Below, one piece after another: positions 44,361 through 54,902 of a stretch of DNA of 64,000 nt. Made by a program: the position numbers and the translations under genes. Where the stretch lies: positions 1,240,001 to 1,304,000 of the forward strand of contig JAPEUQ010000009.1 of the NCBI GenBank assembly GCA_027946365.1, written 5' to 3'. The notes beneath the pieces are model-generated. The model made no database searches and was not told where the DNA came from. It saw nothing but the letters and a program-made list of their open reading frames with translations. This DNA is from Kalmusia sp. IMI 367209. Its lineage: Eukaryota; Ascomycota; Dothideomycetes; Pleosporales; Didymosphaeriaceae. How positions within the stretch are numbered: the stretch's first letter is position 1; every line of letters starts with the position of its first letter.

Positions 44361-44990
44361 ATGACATCCTCTGCCTCAAAACGCCTCTTCAAAGAATACC
44401 GCAGCCTCTCATCCGACCCACCCGAGGGCATCACCGCCGGTCCCGTCACTGAAGATGATATGTTCCTCTGGGAAGCGCTGATACAGGGCCCGGAGGAAAC
44501 GCCATTCGAGGGCGGCGTGTTTCCTGCGGAATTGAAGTTTCCCAAGGATTAGCCGCTTGCGCCACCGAAGATGAAATTTTTAGTCGATATGTGGCATCCT
44601 AATGGTACGTCGTATCTATCCTAAAGGAAGAAATGGGCAGAAGTGTAAGGGAAGCGCGGGAATCTGGGAAGAGTACATGGGTGATTGCGGAGGGTTTGAG
44701 GGTGGAAGTGAGGATAGTATTTAACAAGTGTAACAGTCTACCCTAACGGCGAAGTCTGCATCTCCATCCTACACCCACCGGGCGACGATCCGCACCACTA
44801 CGAGCAAGCGTCGGAGCGGTGGTCACCGATTCAGAGCGTCGAGAAGATACTGATCAGTGTGATGAGCATGCTTGCGGAGCCAAACGATGAGAGCCCGGCG
44901 AACGTGGATGCGGCGCGGATGTGGAGGGAGAAGAGGGGGGAATATGAGAGGATTGTTAGGGACAATGTTAAGAAGAGTCTAGGGCTGTAG
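44361..44990 (+). CDS. ubc7: ubiquitin-conjugating enzyme Ubc7, broken by in-frame TAG
   Basis: Two exons, 44361-44604 and 44737-44990, with a 132-nt intron encode 165 codons, the exact family length. [14 protein letters not shown] opens the protein; [15 protein letters not shown] is followed by a TAG at 44550-44552 where the family has Tyr (KDYPL), then the same frame resumes PLAPPKMKF and MWHPN. After the intron come [19 protein letters not shown] (catalytic Cys at 89), [17 protein letters not shown] and the E2 G-type acidic loop region. No intron can remove the TAG without deleting conserved core residues. Ubc7 works with Hrd1 and Doa10 ligases in ER-associated degradation. It is either a nonsense mutation at codon 64 or a sequence error. 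Confidence 0.93.
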
Positions 44991-45254
44991 ACAATGCGCA
45001 AAAGAGGAGCAGGCCGTTTATGATATGTCACGATGATCCTATGATTTCTTGCATTTAAATGGCGTTTCGGAAGCGTGTGTATGGCTAGGTGGGTGGGTAT
45101 GGGCATAGAACGTGCCATGAGCGTAATTTCTAAATATTGAAGAGGTACGAGACGGAAACTTCAATGCATACTCAGCTATGCTGATGCTGAAGCCAAAGAA
45201 TGCATGCTCGTTCTCTTAGTCAAACATTACGGAGCCTCTCAGCTTGCATCAATC

Positions 45255-46610
45255 TCAAAGGACTTCCAAATTCGCGACCTCTCCATATCCATTATATGCA
45301 ACACCCCTCAAATTCCACTTTGGACATTCCTCCTGCGTATTCCCACTCCTGTCCGTTGCGCGACTCAGCACCTTCTTGTCCTTTCCCTTCTCTATCCTCA
45401 CTTTCGTCGTCCACAAGCACCACGCCCACTTCAATTCCACCCCCTCCGCCTCTTTGCTCTTTAACAACTCTGCATCCTGCCAAGTTTTACCTCCATCCGC
45501 GCTAACTTCTACCTTGACAATAGGACCGTCGGAGCCTGACGGTAACGCATATCCCTTAACCTCCAACATCCCATTCGCATCCGTGCTGACCTTGGACTCA
45601 GACGCTGGTATCGCAATGACACTATTGATAGGCATATCTTGCAGTGCATTCACTTTATCCCACCATTTCTCCGCCTCCTCGGCCGTCTTCGCCTCTTCGG
45701 GCAAGATCTTATAATCATGCCTTTGGTAGTAGTTATTTGACTCGCACATCTGCACCGTCACACGGTCTAACCACTTGACGCTCCTCGCACCCGCAATGCC
45801 TGGCGTAACTACCCTGACGGGGGCTCCATGGTTCGGCGACAAAGGCTTCCCGTTCATTTGCAAAGCGAGGATGATGCCGCACGAGAGGTCCATGACGCGT
45901 GAGAGGGGGACGCTGGCACCGTACCATTCGTCTTCTTGCGTTGGCGTTTGGAAGCAGGCAAATGCTATGTGGGCATCTTTCCATTTGCTTTGGGGAACGG
46001 CTATGCTGGCGGGAGCGAGGACGGAGGAGAGGAGCGGGCCAGTCCAGGAGCAGTTCATCACGGCGCCGTCGAACCAGTCGATGCCGTTTACCTCTTTAAG
46101 CTTGGTGCGCATTGTGTGGCGGCGGTTGCCTGCACATTGTCTGTGAAAGTGGGTCAGTGATATGCTTTCGAGATGTGGGCAATGCAGTAGAAGGAGGATG
46201 CGCGAAGCTGCTCGAAGATTGATCGTCTGCATGACCTAAACTTACAGCGCACAAATGATAGTCTGTTGTGGCAAGGCCTTCAAGTCTTCAATAGAAAGCG
46301 AGAGCTCCTTCTCTACCAGCCCATAGATGCCCACCCGATGTGAAGACGCGTCGAGATGCGGGATCGGGCCATGATTTCTGTCGTATCCTTGCCCTTCCTC
46401 TGTGATAAAGCTACCAAACGTCAGTCTCCCCTCTAATCCCTCGCGTCTCTTCTCAAAAATGTATCATACCTCGAGACCAAGTGCTCCAACTCCGGCTCCC
46501 GATTCAGCGGCTTCTCCACCGAGTACTCCAGCTACCGATGACGTCAGCCACACCCTCCCAAACAAACACACTACTACTTCGGGAGAATTATTTAGACATA
46601 CCTGGACCAT
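45255..46610 (-). CDS. sulfite oxidase (molybdopterin enzyme, heme-free)
   Basis: Four exons, 46610-46602, 46531-46470, 46410-46246 and 46140-45255, with introns of 70, 59 and 105 nt give 373 aa. The first exon encodes only MVQ. Joining the next gives EKPLNREPELEHLVSSFIT, EEGQGYDRNHGPIPHLD and CALQCAGNRRHT, the last holding the Cys ligand of molybdenum (Cys at about 81). The C-terminal dimerisation domain has VKVEVSADGGKTWQDAEL and WNLRGVAYNGYGEV. No cytochrome b5 domain and no clear targeting signal are seen. The enzyme oxidises sulfite to sulfate in sulfur amino-acid breakdown or detoxification. The tiny first exon is the least certain part. Confidence 0.93.
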
Positions 46611-48758
46611 GATGCAGGAGTTTTAGCAATGGCGCAAGAATCGCAGGGAGTGACAGACACGAGCTAGACAGCTTGTTTGAGTCGAATTTGTCCGTCGTGT
46701 GCCGCGTGTTACCCTAGGATATACAATACAGACGTGGGTCGTACGGAGACTGCAGGGTGCTGTTGGATGTCCGGTTATTTTGGATGATATGAGTATTTGA
46801 ATACTATTAATTCATGGTGATGGATCGCAAAAGGTAGCAAGAGTGCTTGTGAGCGGGGTCGGCTGTTGATGTGCCTGTAAAGAATATGATATCGCTAACG
46901 GTATTTCGGAGAGACTCTACTTGCGATTCTTATCTTGTATCATCTCTCGATAGTCTGCTGTAGGGTTTGGATGGCGAGTCGCGGTTCGCCGGTTAGGCGT
47001 TGCGTGGTTCGGCGTAAGCGAGGGCTAGATGATGTAACAGCGTTTTGAGACGGAAAGATTGGGTGCGACTCTTATACATTGTACGTAAGAGGAGGTGGAT
47101 AAGAACGGGCAATGATGGATTGCGGGAAGTGGTCGGATTGTGTTGCGGGTAGCCGCGGCTGAGGGGAAGCTACTTGGGTTACGGCGTAGAACATGCATTG
47201 GATGTGTAAAGACGAATCGTCTTTGGATTATGTGGCTCCAATCAATAGACGAATGTGTCACATGCGAGCTTCCATAGCGGTGTGTTTGTGGCACAGCAAA
47301 CAATGCATGCATTTGCATTTGCATCTACGCTATAACGGGCGGTTGACGATAACTGTCTTCAAGTAGCGGGCAGCCGCATGTCGCATGACAACAGACTGGA
47401 GGATCTTATCGCTCGCTGCACGCAAATCAGAAAAAGATTGTCTGTACCACTTGATTCCCAGGATCGCACACCTGTGCACCGTTTCATCAACGAAGCGGGA
47501 TTTTCCACATGCTAGTACCACTTGATATGAGATCCTATTATCGTTGCAGATTGACCCCTACTGCTTCCCTACCAATCTTCTCGTTTAGATGGCCCAAATG
47601 GCATACGCATCGCTCAAAAGATAATTTTTGAAAAGGTTACATTGTACTGAAGAGTACAAGTTCGACCGGCTTGTTTTATAGGCCGTTTACTATAGGTCCT
47701 ATACGCTCCCAATCAGAGGGGATATTCGCTGAGACCACAGGCGTAATACTTTACACTGTATTCCTCCGGAGAGAGCAATGTACATGGTGTGACGCATTCC
47801 TCGTAGCAATGTGTGTAACATGGTACGAACCATACAGTGAAGTGAATCCGAATATCACATTTTGTGAGCTCTCTCCACCGACTTTACGCATATGTCCAGC
47901 GTCACCAGAAAGATGTCGCAGGTCCCAATTTAGAAAAGCCGTCGGAGAGGGGGAAGAGTGTGGTTTCAGATGCTTCGCAAAGAAGGCGAAGGAGACAGCG
48001 AGAGATCTCGCTACTCTAGTAGCACACGGGGTGCGTTGGCCTACATTGGCCTACGGGTCTCTTGATGCACTTTGGATCTATCTGTTCCTTGACTTGGCGG
48101 CAAGACATACTCAGTCTTTCGTAGTATGATACTGACATGGCTTTTGAAATAGATCCAACGTGTCCATATTCTCTAGGAAAACACAGACAGAAGCTTCAGG
48201 AAAGGTGAAGGCGCAGAATTAGTTTTCGCTACGTTGGTTTTCAAAATTCGACTTTGTCGTAATTTATATTTAGATGGCGTATTTATCTGTGTAGAGTTGA
48301 AGGAAGGCAACGAATAAAGTCATTTGAAGAGTAGAATTGACAGGGTTAGCTGTTAGGTCTGGTAAAGCGAGTGCGGGCCTATGAAGTACAGACTGATACG
48401 CACATGCGCTTCTAGCACGGGTGGAAGAGAGCAGTCCCACGGTGCATTACTTAGTGGTTTATTCACTCTACAATGAATTTACTAGGTGCGTGTTGTGATG
48501 GAGACTCGTGTGCTTGTCGCTACGTTCCATCGGTCACACATATAGCCAAGATAGGTCCGCCGAGGCAATATGCGGCGGGTGGTGACTAAGCGATCTGCAC
48601 AGGGATGCGTGAACCATGGAAAGTGCCGCTAAGCATTGGATGCCTCTCACCACCGCACCACCTCTGCTGAGCAGTGACAAACGCCACTGCGGTTTTGATG
48701 CGCAACATGCTGATCCCATAGTCTTAAATTTGCGCTCCAGCATAACCACCTCAACATC
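46611..48758. other. 2.1-kb gene-poor region
   Basis: No gene supported. A 152-codon frame at 47671-48129 starts only at TTG and has a random-like composition. The right end holds the promoter of the telomere protein gene. Confidence 0.5.
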
Positions 48759-51700
48759 ATGGATACCGTTCCCATTGCGGAGCTCAAGCCTGAGCTACTT
48801 GCCCTGGACTCGAAGCATATACGCGGCGTGGTTACACTTATATGGCCCTACTCGTCCTCGGCGCGCCAATTCGCGTTTCTACTCGGTGATCCTGACTTCC
48901 GGTTGCGACGGAAGAATGGCCAGGTCAGAGTGCGCTTCTCGGGCTCCAGTGCAAGAGCGATTGCGAGTACCGGTGTTGGTATTGGAGATGAGGTTGTCTT
49001 GAGCTTGCGCGGGGCCGAATTCGTAAAAGACAGCTCTATCAGCACACCTGGAAAGAGCATTGACTGGGAGCTTGCATACACGCAGACTTTATCTTCGCGC
49101 ATTAGGCGAGATAGCACAGAGCTCGCCAACCTTGACCTTTTCGATGTTGCGCCTACACCCGCACCTCGCTCGCCCGTTCGAGCTCCGCCCCGTTCTTCGA
49201 TCGCCGCAGCTGACGAAGCGCGCCAGTGGTCTTCGCCAGCTTTTCTCAAGCGAATCCGACTCTCGGATGGTCCAGTCCTCAAGCCTGCATACGACCCATT
49301 CGCCGACGACATCGAGGATGGACATGCTACAAAGCGGCGGAGAAAGTCATACAGAGATTGGGGTGCTTGGACATATCTAGCGAGGACCCCTTCACCAGCA
49401 AAAGAGGATGTAGATACTGATATGGATGGCGATAGTAGTCATTCGCCTATCCGCCCAACGCAGTTGCCAGACACACCAGTATCGCCTTCCAGACCACCTT
49501 TGGCCTCAAAAACAGCCAAATTTATTGACGGAAGTGTCAAAGAAACAGATACAGAACATGTTGGACTGGGTGTTGAAGGCCGCAGGCACAGTGAAGTCGG
49601 AGACAGTGAATCTGAGGAAGGCAGCCCCGGAATAGATGCGAGCCTGTACGATTTCGTCCGAGACGCTGATTATTACGATCTATACGCCGGGCCTGACGAA
49701 CAACCGCCTACAAATACATATCATCTTGAGGGCGATACCGAACCCAATACAGAAGATGATGAAGTCAATATCGTAGAGGCGCAAGAGATTCAATATCCTG
49801 ATCTTGTGGCAAACGATGCTGAAGAAGCAGTCGATCGGTTTCAGGATAGCAAGTCATCAGACTTCATTGAGATACTTTCAGACAGCGAAGCGTCTGATCC
49901 TGCAGCGAACTATACAACCCATCCTACAAAGGAACAGGGGCTTGTTGAGATTGAGGTCACTGATACGGCAGACGATAGTCCAGCAAATGAGGTGCTTTAT
50001 CAGCGGAAACGAGGACGATCCGGGACCAATGATGATCCAATATCACTGGACGATAGTCCTCAGATCATTATGCCTCCCCCAACGCTCCCTCTTCTTCAAA
50101 CCGATTTTCAAAACGCTCCCATACCGGGTATGTCAGGGATGTTGACACCGATTGGCAAGGAGCCTTCAAGCCCAAATTTGCAACCCTTGGACTCTTCCAC
50201 GCTGCCAATGCCGTCGCCATTTCCCGGGGAACGAGAGGGAAATGTAACATCCTTTTTGGACTATGTGGGCCCCTCACAGCAGCTTGACCACAAAACTACT
50301 CAAGCAGAAACAGACCAAAATCAGCCGGAGGTAGAGGCTGACTATATTGTGGAATCCAGCTTTTACAGCTCGATAGGCTCTTCTAGCGCCCCTGCCTTTC
50401 AGCCAACCCATGAGTCTGCGTTCACAGATGTCCGCTTTACCTTTGGAATGGATGGATCCGCCTTTTTGCGCTCCAAAACATCGGTAGAACAGGATGATTC
50501 CCTAGGCACCCAGGATGCCCACCATGAGGCTGCACAGACCGCTGAAGAACTTGATACTGTTTCAAATCAGCAAAGCTCACCAATAAGCGTAAAGGAATCG
50601 ATAACCAATTCAAATGAACCACTAGGCTTACCCCAGAACATGACTACATATCCACTGAGCCCTTCAAGAGAGCAGGCGACAGAAGAATCGATCGATATTT
50701 CCTCGGGCCTTGAAGTTGAGCGCGCTGAGCACACTGAGCAGCCGATTGTCGAGGTTGATGTTCGAGATGATGACGACGATAATGGCAAGAACCAGATGGA
50801 GTTTTATGATGGACGAAACTCAACGAGCAGTGTCAATCTCGACCAAGGGCATGCGCATCATATAGAGCAGGACCCTTCAGTTCATGGAATCGCAGAAGGA
50901 ACCGTAGTTGACGAAATTTTTGGTCTGTCGCAAGGCAGTGCTACATCCGGTGAAGCTATGCAGCAATCTATTGCTATCTCGGAAATCATAGATTTCGGGT
51001 CACCCTCAGATGACAGCGAAGCCGGCGAGGATTCTAATGAGTCGCTGAAAGATTCTAGTGAAGCTATCATCGAAGACCTGACTGATGAGGAGCCTCGCTG
51101 GACTAGGGACTCTGATACTCAAGAAGTTCCAGTGCAAGTCGAGCAACAGCCCGAGGAGGGTAATGCTATCTCGGAAATTCCCTTGAAAGACGGATTACCG
51201 CCTGCTGATTATGAGCAAGACACGCCAATTACACAGGGCAGTTTTCCGTCGGAGCACATCAAACTGGAACCAATAGAGGACATCCCAGTCGACGAGGAAT
51301 CAGGCATGATAGCAGGAACTTCGGATAACCTCTTGCCAGACTCTAATCTATTCCAGCAGGACGTTAAAATGGAATCAATTGAGGAACCTTTCTCAAGTTT
51401 AACCGAGGGTGCCAATACCCTTGGCCGTCAAGACGAAGAATCAGCTGCCGAGCCCGCCTCCGAACTACTCATCGCTGTCCCTGATGAAGGTGACAAGCTC
51501 GGTGAACTACACTTGGTATCAGTCCCAGACACAGTACCAGCAAGAAACACACGTTCAAAGACGAAACCGTCTCCGGAGAATGAGGCCCATATTGTTCCAC
51601 GAACGACACGTTCTCGTAAGAAAGGTGCGCTTGCGCCGCTTTTCCAGACGAAAGTATCGCCTTCGGCGACAAGGTCTACATCTACTACTTCACCCACAAC

Positions 51701-53411
51701 GGAGACCTTCTCTACTTCACCATACAGTCTCAGGTCTCAATCTAAGCATATTTCGCCCACAAAGTCTATCATATCGCCTGCTACAAGGACAGGCACCCGG
51801 CGACGATCCACGCAACCCAAGTCTAGTGCAGAACCTTCACCTCAACAGATGTCTTTCACTCAAGTGTCACTGCGCTCAGGTGAAGGCGTCCTACACACGG
51901 ATTTTAATCCATCTCAGGAACTACAAACTTTTGAGAGCAATTTCACAAATGTGCCCTCTGTGAAACACTCAGAGGAAGATTCCTTGCAGTCTTTATCAAA
52001 GGTTCAGTATTCGGATAGTCAGACCTTAGGCATGGACACTACGTTCAGCGATTCTGCGGATCCTAATACGAAGGTGAGAGAGCAAAATGTGACACCAAGA
52101 AAGGCCCTTGTTGCAAACCACAGGTTTTCACCTGCATCTCCGACACAACAATCTGGATCGCAAGTCGCTGTGACTCAAAAGAGAACTCCAACTAAATCAT
52201 CGTCTCCCTTGACTGTCCAACCGCCTTTGAACAGTCCGATCCAGTCGCTTCGCTCCGTCACACCGACCGACGTAGCGCGGAGCAGTCCTCGCAGGTCACG
52301 CCGCATCAATAAAGACATGTCCGATGTTCTTATGGACGTAGATATGCCGAATGCACGTAACACAGATGCAACAGAACGCGGAAGCAAAGCCATATATCCC
52401 GTACTACCAACCGCAGATGAAGAAAGCGAAATTCGGAGCTCACCTCCAGCACGCCTTCTCTCCAACGAGCGCGTTGTTATTGTTGCCGATGGTGGTGAAC
52501 AAACTTCCAAGTCATCGCTAGTTGGGAAGACTCAGGAAGCATCTGCAAACCTACAGTCGCTTATAGATAATCACCTTCTCATCACGCCAGAAGCAACGCA
52601 GCAAACAACCCTCGACTCACAACAAAGCGTTCCCGCCATGCAAGAGCAAAGTCTCCCGATAACTCCGCAACTCACTCAATCCACCTCCACTGCCATTCAC
52701 TCCTCCAAAGCCAACGATGTCGAAACGAAGGAGATTAAGACTGAGTTCCTCGCTAAACCGTCGCCAGACATCGCGTCCTCAGATCCACCCGTTTCCACCC
52801 AAAACGAACCTCCCTCCGTCGGACTCTCTACTCCTGTAGCATACTACACCCCTTTAAGAGACCTCCCTTATTTTCTTAATCGCTCTTCAAATTTTCACTC
52901 TGGTGGCAGCCCAGACATCCTCGCGCTCGTCACCACGCCAAACACCCCACCCATCCGTGCAACCAGAGGCCCTAAACACCACACCACCACAATTCACATC
53001 ACAGATTTGTCGATCTATCCGAGCCAGACTACAGTACAGGTCTTCCGAGCGTACGCAAATGCGCTGCCAATAGCGGTGCCGGGCGATGTCGTGCTGTTGA
53101 GGGCGTTTAATGTGAAAAGTCTAAATCGGCATCCGTGTCTAGTCAGTGCGGATGAGAGTGCGTGGTGTGTTTGGCGGTATGGAAAGCCGCTGTTGGGCAA
53201 GAAGAGAGGGTCTTTTGCAGAGGTGAAGGCGAGGGAAGAAGTGAACGGGCCGGAAGTTGAGAGGGGAGAGGGCGAGTGGCAGGAGGTGGGGAGGCTCAGG
53301 GAGTGGTATATGGGTACTGTGAAGGCGGAGCTGGAGGAGAAGGAACACAGGACGAGGAGTAACGATGTAGGTACCGAAGGAGGGAATGAAGAGGGTGCGT
53401 CGCAGCCTTGA
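48759..53411 (+). CDS. POT1/CDC13-like telomere ssDNA-binding protein (1,550 aa)
   Basis: A single exon of 1,550 aa. Residues 1-125 look like an OB-type fold (HIRGVVTLIWPYSSSARQF, GIGDEVVLSLRGAEF). A long, low-complexity, acidic and Ser/Pro/Thr-rich linker of about 1,250 residues follows, with a KRRRKSY nuclear-localisation-like motif near 190 and several TRSR/TRSK basic patches around 940-1,000. The C-terminus at about 1,400-1,490 carries HITDLSIYPSQTTVQVFRAY, PGDVVLLRAFNVKSLNRHP and SADESAWCVWRYGKP, the signature of the POT1/CDC13 telomeric single-strand-binding OB fold. Such proteins cap chromosome ends. The identity rests mainly on that C-terminal domain; orthology to Pot1 versus Cdc13 is not settled. 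Confidence 0.78.
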   Translation: MDTVPIAELKPELLALDSKHIRGVVTLIWPYSSSARQFAFLLGDPDFRLRRKNGQVRVRFSGSSARAIASTGVGIGDEVVLSLRGAEFVKDSSISTPGKSIDWELAYTQTLSSRIRRDSTELANLDLFDVAPTPAPRSPVRAPPRSSIAAADEARQWSSPAFLKRIRLSDGPVLKPAYDPFADDIEDGHATKRRRKSYRDWGAWTYLARTPSPAKEDVDTDMDGDSSHSPIRPTQLPDTPVSPSRPPLASKTAKFIDGSVKETDTEHVGLGVEGRRHSEVGDSESEEGSPGIDASLYDFVRDADYYDLYAGPDEQPPTNTYHLEGDTEPNTEDDEVNIVEAQEIQYPDLVANDAEEAVDRFQDSKSSDFIEILSDSEASDPAANYTTHPTKEQGLVEIEVTDTADDSPANEVLYQRKRGRSGTNDDPISLDDSPQIIMPPPTLPLLQTDFQNAPIPGMSGMLTPIGKEPSSPNLQPLDSSTLPMPSPFPGEREGNVTSFLDYVGPSQQLDHKTTQAETDQNQPEVEADYIVESSFYSSIGSSSAPAFQPTHESAFTDVRFTFGMDGSAFLRSKTSVEQDDSLGTQDAHHEAAQTAEELDTVSNQQSSPISVKESITNSNEPLGLPQNMTTYPLSPSREQATEESIDISSGLEVERAEHTEQPIVEVDVRDDDDDNGKNQMEFYDGRNSTSSVNLDQGHAHHIEQDPSVHGIAEGTVVDEIFGLSQGSATSGEAMQQSIAISEIIDFGSPSDDSEAGEDSNESLKDSSEAIIEDLTDEEPRWTRDSDTQEVPVQVEQQPEEGNAISEIPLKDGLPPADYEQDTPITQGSFPSEHIKLEPIEDIPVDEESGMIAGTSDNLLPDSNLFQQDVKMESIEEPFSSLTEGANTLGRQDEESAAEPASELLIAVPDEGDKLGELHLVSVPDTVPARNTRSKTKPSPENEAHIVPRTTRSRKKGALAPLFQTKVSPSATRSTSTTSPTTETFSTSPYSLRSQSKHISPTKSIISPATRTGTRRRSTQPKSSAEPSPQQMSFTQVSLRSGEGVLHTDFNPSQELQTFESNFTNVPSVKHSEEDSLQSLSKVQYSDSQTLGMDTTFSDSADPNTKVREQNVTPRKALVANHRFSPASPTQQSGSQVAVTQKRTPTKSSSPLTVQPPLNSPIQSLRSVTPTDVARSSPRRSRRINKDMSDVLMDVDMPNARNTDATERGSKAIYPVLPTADEESEIRSSPPARLLSNERVVIVADGGEQTSKSSLVGKTQEASANLQSLIDNHLLITPEATQQTTLDSQQSVPAMQEQSLPITPQLTQSTSTAIHSSKANDVETKEIKTEFLAKPSPDIASSDPPVSTQNEPPSVGLSTPVAYYTPLRDLPYFLNRSSNFHSGGSPDILALVTTPNTPPIRATRGPKHHTTTIHITDLSIYPSQTTVQVFRAYANALPIAVPGDVVLLRAFNVKSLNRHPCLVSADESAWCVWRYGKPLLGKKRGSFAEVKAREEVNGPEVERGEGEWQEVGRLREWYMGTVKAELEEKEHRTRSNDVGTEGGNEEGASQP

Positions 53412-53892
53412 AATCAGGATCAAGAAATTGGGGTTAGGGGAATTATTACCGGATCTTGGGTACAGACATTATCGTTTTTATCACAAGCATGCATGAGATT
53501 CGTAGGCTGTCACCACCATAATGAGATCAGAAACTTCGATCAGGTCGTGCCTGTCCAAAATCTAGACTATCAAGGGGTTCTCGTAGCTCTCGTCACCTAC
53601 TATGTTAGGAGGGCGTCAGAAATACATGAGACAATCAGATATCAGCGTTCACATGTAGTGTCATAGAACTACCCGACGCACTATTCATGAAGTCATTTCT
53701 CATTTTTTCATAAACTATCTGGCGAACGCATGCAGTCAAGAAGTCCAGAAGTTCCTCAGTGACTGCTGCAACTCAGCGACGCAATTCCATTCTAAACAGC
53801 TATATTCGATACCGGCTGGGTTCCAGGTCAGGGCTCGAGAAGCGCCGCTTGCTAGTTGGGGAAGCATGCACCAAGCCATGGCTGCGAGTAGT
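53412..53892. other. convergent spacer
   Basis: About 480 bases between the stop codons of the telomere gene and NDK1. Nothing supported. Confidence 0.5.
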
Positions 53893-54552
53893 CTATTTCT
53901 CGTAGATCCAGTCGTGCTGGCTCTGCTTCCAGGAGACAACCTCGCCATCCTTGAACCAGAGGGCGATCTCCTTCTTGGCGTTCTCGACGCTGTCGCTGCC
54001 GTGGCAGACGTTGCGGCCGACATCCTAAACACAAGCCTGTCAGCACTTCATGTTCCCACACAGTTCTGGGCAAAGCAGGGGTATTGGGGTGTTCACGTAC
54101 GATGGCAAAGTCACCACGGATGGTGCCGGGCTCGCTGGCGAGCGGGTTGGTCGCACCGAGGATCTTGCGGCCGGTCTTGACGGCGTCACGGCCCTCCCAG
54201 ACCATGGCGGCGACGGGGCCGGAGCCCATGTAGGCAATTAGCCCCGGGAAGAAGGGCTTGTCGGAGAGATCGGCGTAGTGCTTCTCGAGGTGCTCCTTGG
54301 TGGGGGTGACGAGCTTGATGGCGGCGAGCTTGAAGCCGCGGTTCTCGAAGCGGGAGATGATGGGGCCGATGAGGCCGCGCTGGAGGGTCGATCAGCATAC
54401 TGCTATTGAGGTATGGTGGAGGGAATAAGACGAGGGCACTGGCTTACCTGGACGCCGTCCGGCTTGATGGCAATGAAGCTGTACACGAATTAGTCCACGT
54501 TGTGCTACTAACATCAGCCCCTCCATTGCACGTACGTCTGCTCGTTAGACAT
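53893..54552 (-). CDS. ndk1: nucleoside diphosphate kinase
   Basis: Four exons, 54552-54536, 54478-54448, 54379-54101 and 54024-53893, with introns of 57, 68 and 76 nt give 152 aa, the canonical length. Joined sequence opens [16 protein letters not shown] and continues [32 protein letters not shown] and [18 protein letters not shown], with the phosphate-accepting His at about 117, and ends HDWIYEK. The enzyme transfers the gamma-phosphate among NTPs and dNTPs, forming a hexamer in the cytosol. The frame is open 49 codons further up to an ATG at 54699, giving a possible longer form. It is divergent from glucosidase II alpha. Confidence 0.97.
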
Positions 54553-54902
54553 GGCTGCTTGTTCCTGTCTGGCGTGTCTTTCAATGTTTTGGCGAATGCG
54601 ACCTCTGTCCTTGGGACCGAGTTTGTTGAAGAATGGGGGGTCGGGTATGCCTGAGTCGAACGAGGGAGGAGTGTCAGGAGAAGTGCTGGCGGTGGACATG
54701 GAAAATATTGGGCGCTACGGTGGTGGGGTTATTGGCGGGGCTTGTGCATGGCCTTGCATAACTTTGTGCATGATTTGTGCAAAAGACGGCGCGTGCACGG
54801 CTTAGTCAGGCGTCGATGCTACACCTGGCGTTTGGGAGCGAGCTGTTATTTTGGTAGAAAGCTGCGCGCGAGAGTTTTGCACGCAGCTGGACGATTGCAA
54901 TC
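54553..54902. promoter_or_regulatory. bidirectional promoter NDK1/glucosidase II alpha
   Basis: A spacer of 350 bases separates the canonical start codons (203 if the upstream NDK1 ATG at 54699 is used). It must serve both genes. Confidence 0.55.

Noticed and set aside
46940..47020. GGTTCGCC-like sequence considered as a tRNA T-arm
   Set aside because: No matching acceptor or anticodon stem could be paired around it.
47671..48129. 152-codon frame in the spacer before the telomere gene
   Set aside because: Begins at TTG, no ATG near, composition looks random and no motif is seen.
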